Assembly (NCBI GenBank): GCA_018105865.1
Contig: CM030845.1
Location: forward strand, 9,530,890-9,594,889
Source of the DNA: Metaphire vulgaris
Lineage: Eukaryota; Annelida; Clitellata; Crassiclitellata; Megascolecidae
Direction of reading: 5' to 3'
Length of the DNA: 64,000 nt
This document shows, piece after piece, positions 56,067 to 64,000 of the stretch; the first letter of the stretch is position 1, and each line of letters begins with the position of its first letter. A program made the position numbers and the translations under genes. A model generated the notes under the pieces. The model had not been told where the DNA came from, ran no database searches, and was given only the letters and a program-made list of their open reading frames with translations.

Positions 56067-56201
56067 GCGACTAGAGTTTTGTAATATTTTACTTTCAAAA
56101 TATGTAAATGTATTTTTTAAAATTACATAGCCTAAAAGTAGAACTACATGTTACGACCAGAGTACGCATTCAAACGACTCCATGGCGTAATATTTAATAA
56201 T

Positions 56202-56265
56202 ATCAGTTATTATTATTTTATTATTATTATTCTTCTTCTTTTCTTCTTCTTTTCTTCTTCTTCTT

Positions 56266-56352
<87 letters not shown>
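56202..56352. repeat. (TTA)n/(TTC)n compound microsatellite
   Basis: TTA, then TTC, then TTA runs. Confidence 0.93.
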
Positions 56353-57339
56353 GGTTCATGCATGCAGCAATAGGGGTGCGAACAGTTAAATATGTCAATA
56401 TCGTAAATGTGCACAGCATTTAGAGTGTCAAGAGTAGTAATTACAATGGTTTCACAGAGTCGAGTCTAAATGCCTCCTAAATCACTTGGAATCGCGTTAT
56501 TATGCAGTAGATCCCCACCCCGTCTTTGTAGCACGAATACCGCATAAACTTATAATCAAATTTAAGAAGTGTGGCAGGCCCTGTAGCCCTTTTTAGCCTT
56601 CTGCCAAAATGCCAAAGGACAAGCTTCAACGAGGCATGCAGTCGAAGGTCATGGTGCAATACTATATGATTTTGAAAGGTCGTAAGCAACTTGGTTCATA
56701 AATGAAGCTTGTTTTTTGGAGCAAATGCAGTTACCGCTACCGCTAATATGCCAATACAGACACGCGCGTCTCGAGCCCATGTATCGCCTCGGGGGCTCTG
56801 GGCCACGGTAGTCATCGAGGGAGCGTGACCGTTATTTGTAGCGCAATCAATGCAAGTACGTCTCCACATAAAGACTTTTAGTATAGGTTTTCATTTCGAG
56901 CTGTCCGTACATTCAACAGTGACATCATTATACTGCCCATCCACCGCACAGGAGCCAGGCGTTGGCATGGGTTGACTGTCCTCACACAAAGTCCCATCAT
57001 GTGTGGCTCGAAATATATATAGGCTTCTGGGCCTCTGGCATTGTCATGCAAGTTCATTCCGTGATGTACTCTACGGTGTAGGCCTGAGTAAATATTTGCT
57101 ACTTGTGAAGAACTGACTGACTGTACCATACACGGAAGATCACCGTCTATTGTGGTATTGTAAACCCTGAAAAATATGTTATTCGCGATCTGTTGTAGGC
57201 CTAAATCCCGAAAAACTTTGCGATTCTAACCCGTAGGTCTATTGCGTACGAACAAATCCAGATTAACTTAATTCAACTTAATATCGACTTATTTAGCGCC
57301 GGCCTTTATGCCAAAGGGCATCATTTTCCGACATATTAC
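56353..57339. other. Intergenic DNA
   Basis: Unique sequence; short minus-strand frames have no splice or homology support. Confidence 0.45.
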
Positions 57340-57730
57340 CAGTGGCGTAGCCAGAATTCCCAACGATGGGCACATCGACATTTCGGCCAAATAGTCTTGA
57401 CGAGCAAAAAATGATTGTCACAAACGCAGTGGCGTAGCGAGGTAAAGTGCCGCCTGGGACGAAAAAAGTGCCGCCTCCGAAAAAACACTTCCTAAAAAAA
57501 CTATTGACAAGCAAAAAATTCCCGACAAGCAAAAAACGTTATCCCAGTTTCGTCCTGACAAAAAGTCTTCTCGACAATGCCGCCCCTAGAGCAAGTGCCG
57601 CCTGGGGTGGTTCGCCCCACTGCCCCCTCGCTACGCCACTGCTCACAAACGCTTTGAAATCTGAAGTTCGTTCTCGTCGATTTTATACTCCCCCCTCTCC
57701 AACTGCCCATCGGTTTTGGACGAATCTCAC
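57340..57730. mobile_element. Older MITE carrying a nested MITE
   Basis: Left end CAGTGGCGTAGCCAGAATTC at 57340 with the sequence order of 49633 (GGGCACATC...GGTC-like ... CGCTTTGAAATCTG). It is interrupted at 57426 by another element. The right end is not found. Confidence 0.65.
57426..57642. mobile_element. hAT-like MITE nested in an older MITE
   Basis: From GCAGTGGCGTAGCGAGG to CTCGCTACGCCACTGC. Perfect duplication TCACAAAC at 57418-57425 and 57643-57650. Two TTGACAAGCAAAAAA cores. Host sequence resumes in register as GCTTTGAAAT. Confidence 0.9.
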
Positions 57731-58316
57731 AACGGGTCGCGGTCTGACTAGGGGGTGGGCGCGGGCCCCATAGCTATACGACAATGCAAATTGCTATTAG
57801 GCCGATGGAATTGGATTATGGATTGTTGCCCGATGTTTTCTTTGCCCGACAGTTGGGATGTCAGCCCCTGTCGGAGCCGTCTCTGTTGGCAGCCTACTGC
57901 CAGGCCCGTCTTTATGTATTGGAAAGATGGCACCCTGTGCCAAGGACCCCGCGCGCTGCAGTCTTTTTATGTTTTAAGACATTTAAAGTTAATTTTTCTA
58001 ACGTTATTTTTTACCTTGTTCTACAGTAGTTTAGATTTATTTCCTTTCATTTTTTATTTTACACTCGTGCATGGGCGTCCACAGATTTTTTTCCAGATGG
58101 CGCACAACTGCAGGGTCTTGTGGCGAAAGAAATTAAAAATGTCCAGGGGTGCAAAACAGAGGCACAAAACAAAAGAAATAAAACGTACCGTGTAATAAAA
58201 GAAAGACTGTCAAGATCTTTTGGACTAATTATATAATAAATTACTTAGCGCTACAAGGAAATTCGTCGGATTCTTATATAGATTCATATTTTAACTTAGT
58301 GCTAGGGACCTATAAA
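57731..58316. other. Intergenic DNA
   Basis: Open frames at 57755-58195 (plus) lack domains. GGGCGTCCACAGATTTTTTT near 58073 is a decayed element end. Confidence 0.4.
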
Positions 58317-58502
58317 CAGTGTTCATTCTAGGCCTTCTCTGGGGTGAATCCTCCAAGCTTTAAAATCCCCCATAAAATTTTTTTTAAAATATGTTGGCTG
58401 GGGGATGGAAATTTCCCCCCAAAAGTGTGGAGAATCAGACTTTGTCTTCCCCTAAACATTTCAACCCCCCCCCCAATGCTAAGGTGGCTAGAATAAACAC
58501 TG
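58317..58502. mobile_element. hAT-like MITE, 'CAGTGTTCATTCTAG' type
   Basis: From CAGTGTTCATTCTAGGCC to GCTAGAATAAACACTG. Flanks CCTATAAA / CGTATAAG (6 of 8). Sister of 55885-56066. Confidence 0.8.
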
Positions 58503-59021
58503 CGTATAAGTTACTTTTTAAAGTTAATTTTGCTTGCTTCGTGACTTCACAATATTTTCTGATGGCGCAATTGCACCCCTTGCACACACCCCTCCGGACA
58601 CATGCCCACGCACTCGTAAAGATTTTAGAAGTGATTTTTAAAATGTTTCGGTCCTCCTTCTTTCAGCTTCTGTGGGCTTCCTGAACGGTAGACTAGTTTT
58701 GTCTCGATACCCGGCTATGACTAGATTTTGCTGGTTTTAATATAAACTTGTCTCAAGTTGTCTGTGTAGGCCTAGTTAGTTTTACTGCTTACCGTAATAT
58801 TAACTTGCTTAGGCCTGTATAAATTATATTACAGATAATATTGCAAAACTAGTTAGACTTCAAGGGAGCGTAACTTTCAATTAAAACGTGTTCGAACTTC
58901 AACATGTTGATAGGCCTACAGCCGCCTGCTTGGTTAACTGTCAGCACATTGGACACGTGGAATGTGCATTACTTGACGATTGGACAGACTGGCAGCTGTC
59001 TGTGAATTGTGATTAAAATTG
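58503..59021. other. Intergenic DNA
   Basis: AT-rich, unique; no feature. Confidence 0.5.

Positions 59022-59102
<81 letters not shown>
59022..59102. repeat. (AAT)n microsatellite, left border of LINE relic
   Basis: Pure AAT run immediately before the reverse-transcriptase relic. Confidence 0.95.
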
Positions 59103-59103
<1 letters not shown>

Positions 59104-60765
59104 GCCGAGCAGCTATGCTCTCAGCCGTATGCTCACACATTCCGGACATTTACCCTTATTGCCACCTGGCCTATAGTAAGCCGTCAATTCTAAAATTTGG
59201 AGAATTCTCAATCACTTCCCAAAGAGGTGCGCAGCAAGATGACCCACTGGGCCCCCTTTTGTTCTGTTTGCCACTACAACAACTGCTAATGCGTCTGAAA
59301 TTTCCATTAGTGATCGGATATCTGGATGACGTAAGCCTTGGAGGAGCAAGCACTGTGGTGGCAAAGGATGTAGAAATTCTAAAAGATGAGGCAAATACAA
59401 TCGGCCTAAGTTTGAACATCAGCAAATGCGAAATTATCTCGAAATCGACAACTACACATCCCTTGAATCTATTCACTCTTACCAATCCGGATGACGCATG
59501 CTTGTTAGGAGCACCATTATCAACAGGTGCTGCCCTGACAAATGCTTTGGAGTCAATCATCTCAAAACTTTCAGTAGGATTTTCACGTGTGCCGCTATTG
59601 GACAGCCAGGAGGCGCTTATCATCCTCCGTTGTTCGCTTGGTTTTCAGCGAATGCTCTTCACTCTAAGAGCGACACCGTGTATGCAACATCCGTTGCTTG
59701 AAAAGTTCGACAACATGCTTCGTGAATGCCTGTCATCCGTGTTGAACATTTCATTATCGGATTCTCAGTGGATTCAGGCTTCTCTTCCAATCAGACATGG
59801 AGGATTCGGAATTCGACGCGTGTCGCCGCTGGCACTTCCTGCCTTTCTGGCTTCCGCCGCCGGCACAGCGTCACTACAGTCCGCCATCCTTCAAGGTACT
59901 CCACTGTCGGAAGACGAACGTCTGTCATCGGCAACCACAGAATGGTGCAGTATCACCAGCCTGCAAACGCCGAACATAGAGAAGCAACATCAGCAATCAC
60001 AATGGGACAATCCACTGATCGAGAAAGAATTCTCCAGCTTGTTCTCAAGCCAGACAAGTCACATCGACAGAGCTAGATTGAACGCAGTGACATCACAACA
60101 CTCAGGTGACTGGCTCTTTGCACTGCCTATCAGCAACTGTGGCCTCAGACTTGACAACGAATCAGTGCGTGTAGCAGCTGGTCTACGACTCGGAACGACA
60201 CTGTGCATGCCGCACAGCTGTCCCTGCGGTACTCTAGTCGAACAAGATGGGCACCATGGTCTCTCCTGTCGGCTAGGACCTGGTCGAATCGCCCGCCACG
60301 CCGCCCTGAACGATATCTTATGTCGTTCGTTGATAAAACCGGTTTCCCGTCGTCAAAGGAACCTTCAGGTCTTTCAAGATCCGACGGAAAACGACCGGAT
60401 GGCTGCACTCTCATCCCATGGAGACAGGAAAATGCGTTATCTGGGACGTTACGGTCGCAGACACTTTCGCCGCTTCCTACTGTCATCAGACAGCATCAAC
60501 TGCGGGTGCTGCAGCCGAACGTGCAGCCGAAAGGAAAACGGCCAAATACCTTCAACTGTCTGGGCAATACCATTTCATCCCTCTGGCTCTGGAGACGATG
60601 GGGCCAATCAACGAAGAAGGTCTCCGCTTCCTAAAGGAAGTCGGCGGTCTTCTTAAGCGTCAATCCGGAGACGAAAGAGAAACATCCTTTCTGCTACAGC
60701 GGATGTCAGTGACACTCCAGAGATTTAACGCTGCCGCCTTCCGAGGAACTTTCAAGACATAATTA
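59103..60765 (+). pseudogene. Non-LTR retrotransposon relic with R2/R4-type endonuclease motifs
   Basis: Coding relic of a LINE, plus strand, starting inside the reverse transcriptase. It contains GAQQDDPLGPLLF (GxxQGDPLGP-type block), GYLDDVSLGG (catalytic YxDD) and LNISKCEII. Then comes a Cys/His motif C-P-C-x8-H-x4-C (CPCGTLVEQDGHHGLSC), then RPDG...WDVTVAD, which fits the R/K-P-D-x12-14-D/E signature of the restriction-like endonuclease of R2-group elements. At least two frame changes near 60340-60430 separate these parts, so it is dead. It lacks the RT N-terminus and sits between TAA repeats. Confidence 0.87.
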
Positions 60766-60794
60766 TAATAAATAATGACGAAAAACAGACAGAC

Positions 60795-60798
<4 letters not shown>

Positions 60799-60873
<75 letters not shown>
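60799..60873. repeat. (AAT)n microsatellite, right border of LINE relic
   Basis: Pure AAT run following the end of the coding relic by about 35 bp, same strand phase as the left border. Confidence 0.95.
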
Positions 60874-60877
<4 letters not shown>

Positions 60878-61035
60878 GGTTTAAAGTGGTTCAGTAGGGA
60901 CTGCCCTGTGTGAGAACCACTGCATGTTGTTCCCGTCCAATCTAATATCCTAAACTACTGAGGTTTATTTTGAACTCGTTCACAGTTGTAGCCGTTAGGC
61001 CTACCATCCTCTCATCCAGTTCATACCATCTGTCC
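60874..61035. other. Intergenic DNA
   Basis: AAAGTGGTTCAGTAGGGACT... resembles 46355-46400 and may be another LINE 3' UTR. Confidence 0.4.
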
Positions 61036-61304
61036 AGTGGCGTAACGTGTGGGGCGCGGGGGAGCACTTTGTTGACAGCCCCCGGGCCCCGGGCGAGGGG
61101 GGCCCCGAAGAGGGGTCTAAGCTAGGGTTAGGTTAGGGTTAACCCTAACTTAACCCTAACCCTAGAAATGATGTGCTGACAACCTTTTTTTTGCTCGTCA
61201 GGATGAAAAAGGAGGCAATAACTTTTTTTGCTCGTCAGCTCGAAACTCTGGGGCCCCCATGGCAAAGATGCCCCCGGGCCCCCAAAAGTCACGCTACGCC
61301 ACTG
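61036..61304. mobile_element. hAT-like MITE containing telomere-like repeats
   Basis: From CAGTGGCGTAACGTG to CACGCTACGCCACTG. Duplication CATCTGTC / CGTCTGTC (7 of 8). The centre has a head-to-head TTAGGG/CCCTAA palindrome (61122-61164) and a TTTTTTTTGCTCGTCA core (61188). Confidence 0.85.
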
Positions 61305-61758
61305 CGTCTGTCCACCACTCTTGCACTAAAAAAGTGCTGTTTGTGTCTCCCAACCCGTTTCTTGAACAGTTTCATGCTGTGTCCTCTGGTTCGATCATAC
61401 TGTTTCGTTGTATAAACCCTTTCTCTTGGCATTTCCACTTTCGATGATTTGTAAGGAAATGATGGCACAAGCGACTGCGACTTTAGTCAGGAGTCCTCCG
61501 AGTCCATGACATGGACAGCTGGGCTCTTCGTGTGTGGAATCCAGCCCATCCGGAGCCCCGCAAGCCGCCAGGTGCCTCACACCGGCAGGCAAAGGACGGA
61601 CCTGGGTACTACCAGAGCGTCCTACAGGACTGAGAACCCTTGTAGACCTGTAGTGTTAGGCCTGGCCTACCAACTGTTTACTTGAGCATCTGACCATCCA
61701 CCTAGCGATTAATCGAGTAATTCAAACAATTTTAAAAAACTGCAGCACAGTTGAGAGG
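61305..61758. other. Intergenic DNA
   Basis: No gene or repeat recognised. Confidence 0.45.
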
Positions 61759-61950
61759 CTCAGAGAGGGGCTCCACATGGGGTGGGGGTGGGCCGTGCCC
61801 CTATTGAGTGCCCGGCCCTCCAGTGGTCCCCTGTTGGGACCCTATACTTAATGCTACATACATAATAACAAATGGTTGCCACCCCCCATGATTATAAGTT
61901 GCCACCCCAACGCCCCCCCCCACTTGCCAAATCCTGGAGCCGCCACTAGA
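61759..61950. mobile_element. hAT-like MITE, 'GGCGGCTCC' type
   Basis: Internal sequence (GCCCCTATTGAGTGCC ... CACTTGCCAAATCCTGGAGC) matches 1215-1398 and 55349-55525. The left terminus has diverged and the target duplication is not clear. Confidence 0.75.
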
Positions 61951-62648
61951 GGGGCACAATAAATGTTGAATCGCGGCCAAACTGTCACAACGCCATTATT
62001 ATGGGCGTATCCACATAGTACGTACGCACTGAGGGGAGGGGGTTGGATTTTGGAGATTTTGCGTATGTAGGCCTGCGGTGTGTGCAACGGGGGGCGGATG
62101 GGGGTGGGAGTGGGTGAAAGTTGAAACTATGCCTTTTTTCGTACGTAGGGCCTACTATAATTATGGATGAACCCTATAAGTGTGCTGACAAGCTAACAAT
62201 AGCTTTGATTCACAAATTGTGTAAATTTGACATAGTCGTCCAAGCCTTAATTGCAACCCTTGCTGTGCTCTTAAAGCAATCACTGTAATTTTGCGAGAGC
62301 AATGGCTGGTACTGTAATTAGGCACATTCAGGTAGTTAATTAGTGATAGGCCAATCAGTTTAGTGCGGGGATTTTTTTGAAAAGCGAGGATCTCAGAGTT
62401 TCTAAAATTGCGGGGGAAAGTGCGGGAATTTTTCATTTATGCTCTGACTTCACTTCGCATAGGGGCCTACTGTAGGCTATATTCGGAAATTGTACAGACG
62501 TGTTATGGTCGTATTTAGAAGTTTTAGTGATGCCACGAGCCAAAAGTCTGTATAGGGCCTATCCTTTGAAGGTGGATTTCGAGATTACTGCACTTAAAGA
62601 GTTGCAGTAGCCTAGGACTCTAGGTGTCGATACCAGATCACTGACAAG
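61951..62648. other. Intergenic DNA
   Basis: Unique, GC-poor; no gene. Confidence 0.45.
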
Positions 62649-62845
62649 CAGGGCTTTTTTTCTAGGAAAAAAAGGTTTGGGAACTCATCCTGTTTTGCTC
62701 ATCAACAAAACAGGTGTGGGAACGCCGTACCTGTACGTCCCTAAACCGTGCTAAACGCATTATAACATATCCATAATTATATATTCAATCTGACAAAAAG
62801 GTGTGCGAACGCCGTTCCCGCGCGTTCCCACTGAAAAAAGCCCTG
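62649..62845. mobile_element. hAT-like MITE, 'CAGGGCTTTTTT' type
   Basis: From CAGGGCTTTTTTTCTAG to CTGAAAAAAGCCCTG. Perfect duplication CTGACAAG at 62641-62648 and 62846-62853. Internal repeated GTGTG(G/C)GAACGCCGT units. Confidence 0.93.
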
Positions 62846-63078
62846 CTGACAAGTGGAATGAGTACAGTAAGCTATATGCTGACTGCTGAGCTAGAACGAG
62901 GTGCCTGATGCTACGGAGATCACGAATACAACAGTTGCCAGACGGGCATAGGCTACAGACTGACCTTTGAATCACAACCTCGATTCACGACGGACAATAT
63001 CACGACTACGATTATTTACTGAAGCGACCATCGACTGGTGCAGATGTACTACTACAAATACAATGGCGCTAAATAAGT

Positions 63079-63136
<58 letters not shown>
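63079..63136. repeat. (CTA)n microsatellite
   Basis: CTA trinucleotide run. Confidence 0.95.
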
Positions 63137-64000
63137 AACTACTACATCCCCAATGCAATTGCCAAAATTCTGATAGTCAAAGACAGCGTCAAGATTGAGT
63201 GCAGATTAAGTCCTATGAATAACAGATTTGCCAAAAGAAAATGACTACAAGGAATTGAATTTTTGCTTTGTGAAGGCATCCCCAACAGTAGAAATTCAAC
63301 TATGGCTAGATTGAAGAGCACACTGTTAGCTGTTTTTATTAATTCCAGCTACACTGTACTGATCCCTCCAACCACGTTCTCCCCGTGCTTGTAAAATTGC
63401 CAACTAGTCTTCTTCAATTTTTATCAGAACGAGTTCGTCCTTGCGTGCTGTGGCAAATAAATCTTGCAGATTTTCTCTGAAGGAGTTCCAGATTTGAGAT
63501 GGATACTATAATTTTCTAGTTCTCATATTTCTTAAGTCTTTGCCATAACAGATGCAGCCTCTTCAATGCTCTCTTGCGTGAAAATAACATTTCGTCGGCA
63601 GGAAGCACCTTGTATGTCTAGGGCGTCAATATAAAATCAAGCTATCCTTTTGTTTGTCAGCATCCACGAGTACTTTGATAGTTCGTCTTGGTAGAGCTCT
63701 AGTCCTGGCCTAGTTGAGCTGTCAACATGGCTTAAATTCCTGGCACCTTATAAAATTTCTTTCTTAGCCAGAACACAACTGACAAGATCGTAAAACCAGA
63801 ACGTCTTTATTCTTTGCCAAAATTATAAGGTAATATAAGATTCAACTATTGAGCTTGAAACAATTTTGCACACTATGCCTCATCATCAGTGTTTCTGTCT
63901 CTCGACAGGTCCAGGTATCCAGTTATTCCACTCTGATCGATTGCTTGCTTCTTCTTTGAGTTCCTGATATCCTTTATTCATCATCCACTCCAACATCATC
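63137..64000. other. Intergenic DNA to the window end
   Basis: AT-rich unique sequence; no open frame with protein character and no repeat recognised. Confidence 0.45.

Noticed and set aside
57755..58195. 146-codon plus frame
   Set aside because: No domain, overlaps another frame and decayed transposon ends.

Overview
The window is animal nuclear DNA. It is intron-rich, with GT-AG introns, dense microsatellites and many short transposons, and has no bacterial-style gene packing. A TTAGGG-type telomere-like motif and the transporter family present fit a metazoan. The general style suggests a marine invertebrate, but no species can be named from the sequence.

Two complete, head-to-tail paralogous genes on the minus strand dominate the window. 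Gene A (coding span 23053 to 10271) and gene B (50999 to 28754) each split into 15 coding exons. Exon lengths and phases are identical in both except the last exon. They assemble in frame to predicted proteins of 724 and 712 residues of the SLC6 / neurotransmitter:sodium symporter family (12 transmembrane helices). TM1 fits an amino-acid transporter. Both copies carry the same unusual residues: Asp at the TM7 chloride-site position, Ala at the TM6 chloride-site Ser, Lys for the TM1 gate Arg, and Ala for the bulky TM6 pocket residue. Together these suggest a chloride-independent transporter with an altered pocket.

Layout: 1-2.5 kb holds an unrecognised Gly-rich/helical coding exon (minus) with a frame break in a GGC run. 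2.5-10.2 kb is repeat-rich non-coding DNA. 10.3-23.1 kb is SLC6 gene A. 23.1-28.7 kb is intergenic: a 5' flank shared with gene B, a tRNA-derived SINE, a C-rich tract, a 78-bp satellite (9 copies) and a GCGAAGCGA-rich array. 28.75-51.0 kb is SLC6 gene B, with introns swollen by SINE and LINE insertions that gene A lacks. 51.4-64 kb is microsatellites, LINE relics (one CR1/L2/jockey-like; one with R2/R4-type endonuclease motifs set between TAA repeats) and MITEs.

The most striking non-genic signal is a crowd of about 30 short non-autonomous DNA transposons. Most begin CA and end TG and are flanked by 8-bp target duplications (16 perfect), as in the hAT superfamily. Elements with different termini share a near-palindromic internal core, TGACAAGCAAAAAAGGTCA. 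All exon joins and TSDs were read by eye; protein alignments are from memory of family motifs.
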